DNA of 21,274 nucleotides, taken from NCBI GenBank assembly GCA_030037185.1, contig JASHRR010000190.1, positions 1 to 21,274 of the forward strand. The letters are read 5' to 3'. Below, one piece after another: positions 14,794 to 21,274 of this stretch. The position numbers and the translations under genes were made by a program. Position 1 is the first letter of the stretch. Every line of letters begins with the position of its first letter. Origin of the DNA: Xanthobacteraceae bacterium (GTDB lineage: Bacteria > Pseudomonadota > Alphaproteobacteria > Rhizobiales > Xanthobacteraceae). The notes beneath the pieces are model-generated. The model had not been told where the DNA came from. It saw only the letters and a program-made list of their open reading frames with translations, and did no database searches.

Positions 14794-15558
14794 ATGATCT
14801 TCAGCAAGCTCGTCAAACCGCTAACCGCAGGGCATCTTGCCTTGTTGGTGTTCTTTGCTGCGGGCGCTCTACCGGCGCAGGCCGATCCGAACGTCTCGGT
14901 TCTCGCCTTCGGATTATTCGGAGCGCAAAGCGTGTTCAAGAGCGAGGCGGCCGGTGCGGCGAGCATTCTTGCACAACGGCTGGGAGCGAGTGCCGTCGTC
15001 GTACGTGCCAACACCAAGGCCCGCGGCGACGTGACCGTTGCGTCGGTCGGCGACGCATTGGCAGCCGCTGGCCAAAGCATGGATCGCGACAACGACGTGA
15101 TGGTCGTGATCCTCACCTCCCATGGTTCGCAGTCCGGAATTGCGGTGCTGGCCGGCCAGCGCCTGGAGTTCCTGTCACCCGTCGATCTCGCCGCCATGCT
15201 GAAGCGTTCCGGCGTGCGGCACCGCGTGGTGATTATTTCAGCCTGCTATTCCGGCGTTTTCGTTGGGCCCGTTGCCGATGACGACACCCTGGTGATCACT
15301 GCCGCCGATGCCGATCACTCATCGTTCGGTTGCCGGGACAAGGTCAAATGGACCTATTTCGGCGATGCCTTTTTCAACAAGGCGCTGCGCCATGCCGCTG
15401 ATCTCAGAAGCGCCTTTGCCGAGGCACGCATGCTGGTGAGCCGGCGCGAGATGCATGACGGCTTTCCGGCTTCCAATCCGCAGATCGCCGGCGGCAAGAA
15501 TATCGACATCCCGCTCGGGGGAGACGTACGGCACGGGCCCAACGCGTCATCGCCCTGA
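14794..15558 (+). CDS. Exported C13-family (legumain-like) cysteine peptidase
   Basis: This 254-residue protein has a Sec signal peptide (residues 1-30, HLALLVFFAAGALPAQA) and a caspase-like fold of the C13 peptidase family. The catalytic dyad is visible as His110 in VMVVILTSHGSQSG and Cys151 in RVVIISACYSGVF. VITAADADHSSFGC and WTYFGDAFFNKAL also match the family. The start at 14794 is supported by AGGGAGA 6 nt upstream; the frame is open further back into livM but without homology. It follows livM by 61 nt on the same strand and may be read through from it. It ends before a strong hairpin at 15653-15678. Bacterial C13 proteins are poorly characterised, and their substrates and link to transport genes are unknown. 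Unlike GPI transamidase Gpi8, no membrane anchor is seen at the C-terminus. Confidence 0.9.
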   Translation: MIFSKLVKPLTAGHLALLVFFAAGALPAQADPNVSVLAFGLFGAQSVFKSEAAGAASILAQRLGASAVVVRANTKARGDVTVASVGDALAAAGQSMDRDNDVMVVILTSHGSQSGIAVLAGQRLEFLSPVDLAAMLKRSGVRHRVVIISACYSGVFVGPVADDDTLVITAADADHSSFGCRDKVKWTYFGDAFFNKALRHAADLRSAFAEARMLVSRREMHDGFPASNPQIAGGKNIDIPLGGDVRHGPNASSP

Positions 15559-15652
15559 TGCGGCCGAGCGCCCCTCGCCTGGGTATGTCGAGACGGGCCT
15601 CGACCGCCTTTAGCCGCCCCGCCCACGCCTCTGCGGCGCCTTTGCCCGCGCG

Positions 15653-15678
15653 TCCTGCCGTCTGATATGACGGCAGGA
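15653..15678. terminator. Bidirectional hairpin terminator
   Basis: TCCTGCCGTC (15653-15662), loop TGATAT and GACGGCAGGA (15669-15678) make a perfect 10-bp stem with a 6-nt loop. It lies between the convergent C13 peptidase (ending 15558) and Bug (ending 15752) genes, the expected place for a shared terminator. No long T-run flanks it. Confidence 0.65.
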
Positions 15679-15751
15679 GCAAGTGCCACAAGCGCATTTC
15701 CGGCGGCGCCTCTTTCATCGTGCAGACGAGACGGCGGTTGATGAGCTCATG

Positions 15752-16801
15752 TTACTCCAACTTGATGCCGGCCTCCTTGATGATCGGCCACCATTTCTCC
15801 GCATCGGCTTTCACCAGCGCGCCGAGCGCCTCCGGCGTCTGCTGCTCGCGCGGAAAAATCTCCAATCCCAGAGCACCGAAGCGAGATCGTACGGCAGGAT
15901 CGGCCAGTGCCTCTACGGCTGCCGCGTTGAGCTTGCCGACAATCTCCATCGGCGTGCCTTTGGGGGCGAAAAACGCAAACCACGTGGAGGCGTAAAGCCC
16001 CGGCAGTCCCATCTCGCCGACGGTGGGGATATCGGGCGCCGTCATGAGGCGCAGTTCGCTCGTCACCGCGTAGGCTTTAATGCTGCCGGCGCGCATCAAC
16101 GCCAGCTGCACCGGCAGATCGAACGACAGGTCGATCTGCCCGGCGACCAAATCCTGCATGGCGGGGGCCGTGCCGCGATAGGGAACCAAGGCAAAATGGG
16201 TACCCGTTTGTTTTTGAAAAAGCGCGGTGACGAGCTGGACACCAACGGTGACAATTGCCGCCGACGCCGTGTCGGAGTTCGCCTTCAGCCAGGCGATCAA
16301 CTGCGTGAGGTCATTCGCCGGCATGGTCTTCCTTGCAAATATCACGTACGGCGTGGCGACCAGCGGCGCGATTGGCTGGAAATCATTCAACACGTCATAG
16401 GAAAGCGAATATAACGCGCCGTTTTGTACGTGCCCGCCGAGGAACCCGAGGTCGATCGTGTAGCCGTCGGGCTGCGCGCGGGCGGTGCGGCCGACACCGA
16501 TGCTCCCGTTCGCGCCGGCGATGTTCTCGATGATGATGGGTTGGCCGAGCGCCCCCCTCATCCGTTCTGCCAGCACCCGCCCGACCACATCGACATTGCC
16601 GCCGGGTGGGAACGGAATAATCATCGTGATGGGGCGCGACGGATAGGTCTGCGCGACAGCTCGACGGACAAGCGCGGGCGCAAGCATCGCGCCGCCGAGC
16701 TGCAGGAAGCCGCGGCGGGGAAGGCGGAGACCGCACGGCAGCGCACGGGTGACATAACCCATGGCGACCGGTGACAGGTAACGCAAGACACTTTGGCGCA
16801 T
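15752..16801 (-). CDS. Bug/TctC-family periplasmic solute-binding protein (second copy)
   Basis: This is a 349-residue member of the Bug family. A Tat-like signal LPRRGFLQLGGAMLAPALVRRAVA (27-50) follows an unusually long N-region. The mature part has PITMIIPFPPGGNVDVVGRVL, GQPIIIENIAGANGSIGVGR, QPDGYTI, PYRGTAPAMQDLVAGQIDLSFD and GLPGLYASTWFAFFAPKGTP. It resembles the Bug protein at 947-1933 in detail, sharing the NGA-YSL-YDV-NDF-PI pattern and a WWPII near the C-terminus. The ATG at 16801 is preferred (GAGGACGGA upstream); an ATG at 16822, 10 nt after the dioxygenase stop, is the alternative. It is the second gene of a unit with the TauD/TfdA dioxygenase, so it may capture that enzyme's substrate. 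No TctA/B subunits are nearby. Confidence 0.92.
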   Translation of the reverse strand: MRQSVLRYLSPVAMGYVTRALPCGLRLPRRGFLQLGGAMLAPALVRRAVAQTYPSRPITMIIPFPPGGNVDVVGRVLAERMRGALGQPIIIENIAGANGSIGVGRTARAQPDGYTIDLGFLGGHVQNGALYSLSYDVLNDFQPIAPLVATPYVIFARKTMPANDLTQLIAWLKANSDTASAAIVTVGVQLVTALFQKQTGTHFALVPYRGTAPAMQDLVAGQIDLSFDLPVQLALMRAGSIKAYAVTSELRLMTAPDIPTVGEMGLPGLYASTWFAFFAPKGTPMEIVGKLNAAAVEALADPAVRSRFGALGLEIFPREQQTPEALGALVKADAEKWWPIIKEAGIKLE

Positions 16802-16832
16802 GTCGCGTCCGTCCTCAGTCATCGGTAGTCCA

Positions 16833-17720
16833 TCAGCCGACAAGCAGTGTTGTATCGATGATCGTTGTGCGGCGGAGATCGCGCACGTGGTCCGTCGCAT
16901 CGAAAGGCGTGGCGCGGTGCATGGTGCAGCGGTTATCCCAGATCACCAGGTCGCCGACCTGCCACGCGTGGCGATAGACGAATTGCGGCTGTGTCGCGAA
17001 TTCCATCAGTTCGGCGAGCAGCGCCTGTCCCTCATCGAGCGGCATGCCGAGGATGTGCGAGGCATGCGCCGCGATATAGAGCGCGTTGCGTCCCGAGCCG
17101 GGATGGCGGCGCACAACTCGGTGCCGCGCGGACGGATACGACCTGCGCTCGTCCGGCGTCGGGACGTAGCCGCCGAGCTTGGCGCGCGAGTGCCACAGGG
17201 AATGCTCGGCGACCAGGCCTTCAAGCCTCCTCTGCATCGCCTCCGGCAGGGCATCATAAGCAGCGCGCGTATCGGCAAATTCCGTGTCACCCCCGGCGGG
17301 CGGAACCGCCTTGGCATGCAGCATCGACCACGTCGCCGATTCGTGCCGGAACGAGCTGTCGGTATGCCAGAGCTGGTTGCCCCGCATGAATGAGGCGCGC
17401 GGGTCGTTTTCCCCGAGGATGCCGCCGGCTTGATCAAGATTGGAGATGTCGAATATCTCCCTGTGCTTGATCCGCGCATTGGCGGGGAGTTCCCCTTCTT
17501 TACGCCCGATGCCAGGCGATACCTCAAGCGCCCCATAGCGCCGCGAAAAGGCGATTTGCTGCTCGTCCTCCAGGTGCTGAGCGGGCATCACGCAAACCGC
17601 GTACTCGTCCATCGCGCGCTCGATCGCCCGCTGCGTGTCCTTATCGATGGGCTTGGCCAAGTCGACGCCGGTGATGTTGGCGGCGAACAGCGGATGAAGC
17701 GGCGTGACAGCGAGGTCCAT
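16833..17720 (-). CDS. TauD/TfdA-family Fe(II)/2-oxoglutarate dioxygenase
   Basis: This 295-residue cytoplasmic protein belongs to the taurine/alpha-ketoglutarate dioxygenase family, which hydroxylates a substrate next to a leaving group with 2-oxoglutarate and oxygen. Iron ligands are visible: His119-x-Asp121 in QLWHTDSSF and distal His268 in WDNRCTMHRATPFD. The 2-oxoglutarate carboxylate-binding arginine lies in RDLRRTTI (280-287). N-terminal FAANITGVDLAKPID is typical. The length is normal. The start at 17720 is chosen for GGGGAGA 7 nt upstream. The sequence looks closer to TfdA-like members (RDLRRTTI, MHRATPFD) than to E. coli TauD, so the substrate may be a sulfonate, a phenoxy acid or another compound. 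It heads a unit with a Bug protein and lies divergent from msrP. Confidence 0.92.
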   Translation of the reverse strand: MDLAVTPLHPLFAANITGVDLAKPIDKDTQRAIERAMDEYAVCVMPAQHLEDEQQIAFSRRYGALEVSPGIGRKEGELPANARIKHREIFDISNLDQAGGILGENDPRASFMRGNQLWHTDSSFRHESATWSMLHAKAVPPAGGDTEFADTRAAYDALPEAMQRRLEGLVAEHSLWHSRAKLGGYVPTPDERRSYPSARHRVVRRHPGSGRNALYIAAHASHILGMPLDEGQALLAELMEFATQPQFVYRHAWQVGDLVIWDNRCTMHRATPFDATDHVRDLRRTTIIDTTLLVG

Positions 17721-18223
17721 ATTGGCGTCTCCCCGGCTCAACATCGCTGAGCGCGCAATTGCAAAATTTGCGTCGAGCTTACCCCAAACCGAGGCCGTGG
17801 TCCTTCACGTTCGCGCCGCCGGTGCGCAACGGCGCGGCCGCCGAAAACTGGGTTTGAGTGCGAGGGCTTGCCGACCCGCTCACTCGCTTCGGTTCTTCCA
17901 GCGACGGTTGAGTGACGCACAGTCGACTCACCGGTTCCCCCCAATATTACCTTCTCGATGCCTGCTGATTAATTTTCTCCAGGCGGATCACAGAGCCGGC
18001 CAAATTGATGTGGTTTTGGCGCTTGATTACAACAGGCGGTTGAAAAATTACCAGGGTTTCGAGTGCCGGAAACGGCTAGGCTTGCGATGCTGCTGCACGA
18101 GCGGCACAATGCGCCGAAATGGCGCGCCCGCCCGCGCGCCGGTCTCACAAGTGTGACTTGCCGATCATCGCTTTGCCGGTGATGGTAAGTTGCCTCAACG
18201 ATCGGACATTCGAGGGAGCACCC
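17721..18223. other. Divergent intergenic region (dioxygenase / msrP)
   Basis: These 503 bases between the TauD/TfdA gene and msrP hold no convincing gene. They should contain both promoters. Visible structure near msrP is a hairpin GGCGCGC-CCGCCC-GCGCGCC (18121-18140) and a palindrome TCACAAGTGTGA (18145-18156). A relatively AT-rich stretch at about 18000-18055 might hold a promoter, but no boxes can be fixed. Confidence 0.4.
18121..18156. promoter_or_regulatory. Hairpin plus 5-2-5 palindrome upstream of msrP
   Basis: A perfect 7-bp stem GGCGCGC/GCGCGCC (18121-18127, 18134-18140) is followed 4 nt later by the palindrome TCACA-AG-TGTGA (18145-18156). The palindrome ends 67 nt upstream of the msrP ATG, a suitable place for an operator. 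The regulator is unknown. Confidence 0.35.
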
Positions 18224-19189
18224 ATGCACATCTTGCGCCGCCGTGGCTGGGAACTGCCGGAGCACATGGCGACCCCAGAACATCTGTTCTTTGATCGACG
18301 CGCCTTCCTGCTGACGGCCGGCGCAACGGCCGCAGCGCTTTCGCCCGCCGCCGCCCTGGCGCAGCGCGTAGCTGATTTGCCAGACCCCAGCCGCGATCTC
18401 TATCCGGCAAAGCGCAACGAAAAGTTCAAACTCGATCGTCCGATCACCGACGAGGCGATTAACACTAATTACAATAATTTCTACGAGTTCGGCTCCTCGA
18501 AATCGATTGCACGCGCCGCCCAGGCGCTGCAGCTGCGGCCGTGGACCATCAAGATCGACGGCATGGTGGAAAAGCCGCAGGAAATTGGCATCGACGATCT
18601 CGTCCGCAAAATGCCCCTGGAAGAGCGGCTCTACCGCCACCGCTGCGTCGAGGCCTGGGGGATGGCGATTCCCTGGACCGGCTTCCCGCTTTCCAAGCTG
18701 GTGGAACGCGCCAAGCCCACGTCGTCCGCCAAATACGTACGGATGGAGACCTTCCTCGATAAGAACATGGCGCCCGGCCAGCGCGTCAGCTGGTATCCGT
18801 GGCCCTATACCGAAGGCGTCACCATGGCTGAGGCGATGAACGATCTCGCCTTCGTGGTCACCGGCGCCTATGGCAAGCCGGTGTCGAAATCACAGGGCGC
18901 ACCGCTTCGGCTGGCGCTGCCGTGGAAATACGGCTTCAAATCGGTCAAGTCGATCACGCGGGTGACGTTTACAGATCAGCGGCCGAAGACCTTCTGGGAA
19001 GCCCTGCAGGCGTCCGAATACGGCTTCTGGGCGAACGTCAATCCCCAGGTCGCCCATCCGCGGTGGAGCCAAGCCACCGAGCAGGTGATCGGCACCAGCG
19101 AGCGGCGGCCGACCCTGCTGTTCAATGGCTACGGCGAATACGTCGCCGACCTCTACAAGGACCTCAAGGGCGAACGCCTGTGGGCGTGA
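18224..19189 (+). CDS. msrP: MsrP (YedY)-like methionine-sulfoxide reductase, catalytic subunit
   Basis: This 321-residue periplasmic molybdopterin enzyme of the sulfite oxidase fold reduces methionine sulfoxide in envelope proteins (MsrPQ system). The Tat signal is DRRAFLLTAGATAAAL (residues 24-39). Family motifs are FYEFGSSKS near residue 87, LRPWTIKIDGMVEKPQEI, RHRCVEAWGMAIPWTGFPL with Cys141 as molybdenum ligand, and LRLALPWKYGFKSVKSI. The N-terminal HILRRRGWELPEHMATPEHLFFDRR is typical of alphaproteobacterial MsrP. The start at 18224 has GAGGGAG 5 nt upstream; the frame extends to 18119 without homology. The haem-binding membrane partner msrQ is not adjacent: the next gene is convergent. 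Electrons must therefore come from an msrQ elsewhere or another donor. Confidence 0.93.
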   Translation: MHILRRRGWELPEHMATPEHLFFDRRAFLLTAGATAAALSPAAALAQRVADLPDPSRDLYPAKRNEKFKLDRPITDEAINTNYNNFYEFGSSKSIARAAQALQLRPWTIKIDGMVEKPQEIGIDDLVRKMPLEERLYRHRCVEAWGMAIPWTGFPLSKLVERAKPTSSAKYVRMETFLDKNMAPGQRVSWYPWPYTEGVTMAEAMNDLAFVVTGAYGKPVSKSQGAPLRLALPWKYGFKSVKSITRVTFTDQRPKTFWEALQASEYGFWANVNPQVAHPRWSQATEQVIGTSERRPTLLFNGYGEYVADLYKDLKGERLWA

Positions 19190-19231
19190 ACGGAGCGCGG
19201 GCCGCCATCCTGTAGCCCGCCGTGAGCGCTA

Positions 19232-19253
19232 GCGCGGCGCGGGAACGCCGCGC
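19232..19253. terminator. Hairpin between convergent msrP and LVIVD genes
   Basis: GCGCGGCG (19232-19239), loop CGGGAA, CGCCGCGC (19246-19253) is a perfect 8-bp GC stem with a 6-nt loop, 43 nt after the msrP stop. It is a good candidate for transcription termination, though without a T-run. Confidence 0.5.
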
Positions 19254-19307
19254 GTGGCCATGCGCAGCCCGGCTGTCGTTCCCGTGTGCTTGCGCCTTTT
19301 ATGGATT

Positions 19308-19336
19308 CGGCGCGGGGCGCCGATCGCTCTGCGATC
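19308..19336 (-). terminator. Two adjacent hairpins at the end of the LVIVD gene
   Basis: CGGCGC-GGG-GCGCCG (19308-19322) and GATCGC-TCT-GCGATC (19322-19336) abut, the second overlapping the stop codon of the LVIVD-repeat gene. On the minus strand they follow translation directly and may end its transcript. AT-rich bases (CTTTTATGG, about 19296-19304) lie beyond. Confidence 0.45.
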
Positions 19337-20516
19337 AGCCGGTGTATTCCAGAATATGCATGCCGGCCCCGGCGCGGTCGATGAGGTAGAGGCGGCCATG
19401 CTCATCGGCTCCGATATCGTTTGACTGGATGGCGTCCTGGCCGTCGGCGAGTTCCGGCACATAGCAGCCGACCTCCTTTGGCCGCAGCACGTCGCTGACG
19501 TCGACGGCGCGCAGGCCGGCGTTGAAATAGGTCAGGAACACGAGGTTGGCCCACGGCCCTTGCGTGGTGATGTTTTCGAGGATGTTGTGAGCCCCGAAGC
19601 GACCGGGCCGATTGAAATATTTTTCGCGGTCCGGGAAGAAAGTCGACACCGGAATCGGGTTGGTCTCCTGGCGTGCGTCGACGATCCACATGAACTGACT
19701 GTCCCAGTATTTTTGTCTGGCGCGCGCCTCGTCGGTGACGACGAGATAAGGCTTATCGCCGATCGGCCAGCACGTGTGGGTCGAGCCCGCAAACGGCGGC
19801 GACCATTGCACATGTCCGACAAGCCGCATGTTGCGCAGGTCGGTGCAGTCGATGATCGAGATGCCGCCGCCCCACCATGCGCAATACATGCGGTTGCCAC
19901 GGATCATTGGCGGGCCGTGCAGCGTGATGGCGCTTTCGGCAGGCATCGGGTCATTGCCCTCGCCGCTGCCGTCGCTTTTCTGCCACGGCAGCCCCCAGAT
20001 GCTGATCACTTCGGGCTTGAGCGGATCGCGGATATCAAGGGTCCAGATCACCCGCTTGTTCCAACCCGGCGCGTCGTTGGGCAGGAACGCAAGGCCGCGC
20101 CTGTTGTCGACGCCGAAGCGGTGCGGCCCGCTGCCGGGCGTGTCGTAGAAACCGACTTCGCGCGGCTCATCCGGCTTGCTGATATCGAAGATGAAGAGCC
20201 CGGCGCGGGCGTTCTTGCCCTTGTCGCCGACCAACCGCTCGGAATTGACGTAGAGATGACGATCGCCGACGATGCGCACCTTGTGGCAATGGACGCCGGG
20301 CGGAGCGCGAAACTCGTACACCTTCTTGGGATGGCGCGGATCGCGCACGTCATGCGCCGTGAAGCCCTCCGGCCCGTTGTAGCTCGCGCCGCCGACCGCC
20401 CCCACATAGGCGTATCCCTTGTGCACCTCGACAATGCTGCCGCCGCCCCAGGCGGCGCTGCGGTCATGGCCGAGCAGCTTGAAGCCTTCGGCCTCCTCGG
20501 GCTGGCGTGACGGCAT
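19335..20516 (-). CDS. LVIVD-repeat beta-propeller-like protein
   Basis: This 393-residue protein is built of LVIVD-type repeats: GYAYVGAVGGASYNGPEGFTAHDVRDPRHPKKV, LFIFDISKPDEPREVGFYDTP, RVIWTLDIRDPLKPEVISIWGLP, GGGISIIDCTDLRNMRLVGHV and GLRAVDVSDVLRPKEVGCYVPE. Such repeats form propellers; family members are uncharacterised. Conserved histidines recur at blade starts (VHCHKVRIV, GPHRFGVD, ITLHGPP, STHTCWPI, GAHNIL), which could bind a metal, but this is inference. No signal peptide is seen, so it is probably cytoplasmic unless a longer start exists. The ATG at 20516 is supported by GGGGAG 9 nt upstream. It is monocistronic and convergent with msrP. Relatives are often annotated as hypothetical or, misleadingly, selenium-binding-like proteins. 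Confidence 0.88.
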   Translation of the reverse strand: MPSRQPEEAEGFKLLGHDRSAAWGGGSIVEVHKGYAYVGAVGGASYNGPEGFTAHDVRDPRHPKKVYEFRAPPGVHCHKVRIVGDRHLYVNSERLVGDKGKNARAGLFIFDISKPDEPREVGFYDTPGSGPHRFGVDNRRGLAFLPNDAPGWNKRVIWTLDIRDPLKPEVISIWGLPWQKSDGSGEGNDPMPAESAITLHGPPMIRGNRMYCAWWGGGISIIDCTDLRNMRLVGHVQWSPPFAGSTHTCWPIGDKPYLVVTDEARARQKYWDSQFMWIVDARQETNPIPVSTFFPDREKYFNRPGRFGAHNILENITTQGPWANLVFLTYFNAGLRAVDVSDVLRPKEVGCYVPELADGQDAIQSNDIGADEHGRLYLIDRAGAGMHILEYTG

Positions 20517-21274
20517 TTTGCGTTTCTCCCCTGGAGAGCGATCCTGCCGTCTTCATAGTCGCCGGCAGATCGCCGTCGTTGAAATTGATCGGCACCCGAC
20601 CGTATCGACGCTCTGACCGTTTCGCAATTCTCCTCGAACAGCTCATGCATTGGGCCGCTTCCGTCGCGCCGGACCATTGCGGTGCGCGATCGACGGTGCC
20701 CCGCGGGGCATGGCAGGCGACAAATGTGCTTGCCGGGCGCTCGTCGAGCTATCGGAGGCCTAAAACACCGCCAAGGTCCCCGACATGACGCAAACAGCCG
20801 CAATCAGGTCGCACCCTTCCGGCGCACCGTCGGCCGTGAAAGGCGCGTGTCGTAATCGGCGGCTTTCGCTACGCCATCATCGTCCCCGGCGGTCGACAGC
20901 CTGCCGCGCCGCGTGATTCGGGCCGGACCTCGCGACGCGGCCTCGACGACCTCGCCGGATCGGTTGCTCGGATCAGTTGAGGAAAAAAGGCCTCCTCGAT
21001 ACGATTGGCCGTCATCACAATAATGGCGATTTTAGCTAAATTGTAACCGGCCGCCACAATCCGGTCGCAGCCAAAATAAGCCTTTGACATCCGCTGCGCC
21101 TCTCGGCGCCGTTGCGTCAGGGTGCTGGCTGCGCCCCGGTATGGTTGATATTTTATAGTTTAATCAATGGGTTACCAAACCTCCCAAGAACCCGCAAGGG
21201 GGGCCTGGGCAGAGACTTCACATTCCTTGTGCCCGCGGGCCGCTTATGATTAGTGTTGCCGGCTCGGCGGCTCG
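20517..21274. other. 758-bp right-end region without a clear gene
   Basis: No convincing gene is seen here. The promoter of the LVIVD gene should lie at the left. One weak small ORF (20869-21090, minus) is listed separately. An AT-rich patch at 21141-21170 contains TTGAT (21145-21149) and ATCAA (21163-21167) as inverted arms, and GCCCGCGGGC (21231-21240) is a perfect palindrome. A gene truncated by the window edge could begin beyond 21274. Confidence 0.4.
20869..21090 (-). CDS. Small ORF (73 aa), possible transposase C-terminal remnant
   Basis: The N-terminal 40 residues look protein-like (MSKAYFGCDRIVAAGYNL, then AKIAIIVMTANRIEEAFF), whereas the rest is Arg/Pro-rich shadow-like sequence. 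AAGYNLAKIA recalls the conserved tail of several DDE transposases, where a helix ending YNL-R/K occurs near the C-terminus, so this may be a scrap of a lost insertion sequence. GAGG lies 8 nt upstream of the ATG. The DNA of this stretch is AT-richer than its flanks. The assignment is tentative, and the segment could equally be chance. Confidence 0.25.
   Translation of the reverse strand: MSKAYFGCDRIVAAGYNLAKIAIIVMTANRIEEAFFPQLIRATDPARSSRPRREVRPESRGAAGCRPPGTMMA

Noticed and set aside
19560..20510. 316-aa plus-strand open frame
   Set aside because: It is antisense to the LVIVD-repeat gene, which has far better motifs and ribosome binding site.

Overview
The window looks like a chromosomal accessory-metabolism region of a high-GC alphaproteobacterium of the Hyphomicrobiales (Bradyrhizobium/Xanthobacteraceae-like). 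The reasons are strong Shine-Dalgarno sites, many Tat-type signal peptides, expanded solute-binding-protein families, an IclR/PcaR-type operator and GC-rich palindromic intergenic repeats. The taxonomic call is inference from gene style, with no marker gene behind it. No rRNA, tRNA, CRISPR array, complete insertion sequence or replication origin was seen.

Layout, left to right. (1) 273-527 (-) is a weak small ORF. (2) 947-3334 (+) is a two-gene unit: a Bug/TctC-type periplasmic binding protein and an MmgE/PrpD-family dehydratase-like enzyme. (3) 3538-4677 (+) is an exported NHL-repeat beta-propeller. (4) On the minus strand, 8906 down to 4906 holds a soxC-like sulfite dehydrogenase overlapping a mono-haem cytochrome c of SoxD type, then two exported proteins of unknown function (302 and 275 aa). 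The last of these has visibly lower GC. (5) 9413-9805 is a decayed GrpB-family gene with two opposing frameshifts. (6) A divergent pair follows: an IclR-family regulator (-, 10859-10002) and an amino-acid/amide-type ABC substrate-binding protein (+, 11084-12397). A tandem 15-bp operator lies between them. (7) livH and livM-like permeases follow (12690-14732), separated from the binding protein by a palindromic repeat cluster. A similar repeat seems to have become the first 49 codons of livM. No LivG/LivF ATPase is present. (8) 14794-15558 (+) is an exported C13 (legumain-like) peptidase, ending at a strong bidirectional hairpin. (9) 17720 down to 15752 (-) is a TauD/TfdA dioxygenase followed by a second Bug protein closely resembling the first. 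(10) 18224-19189 (+) is an MsrP (YedY)-like molybdoenzyme. (11) 20516 down to 19335 (-) is a LVIVD-repeat protein. The last 750 bp has no convincing gene.

Together the genes suggest scavenging and oxidation of organic acids and organosulfur or amide compounds: uptake proteins (two Bug, one LIV-type ABC set), a TauD-type dioxygenase that could release sulfite, a sulfite dehydrogenase/cytochrome pair that could oxidise it, and a periplasmic methionine-sulfoxide repair enzyme. The family calls rest on visible motifs. The pathway link between them is inference.
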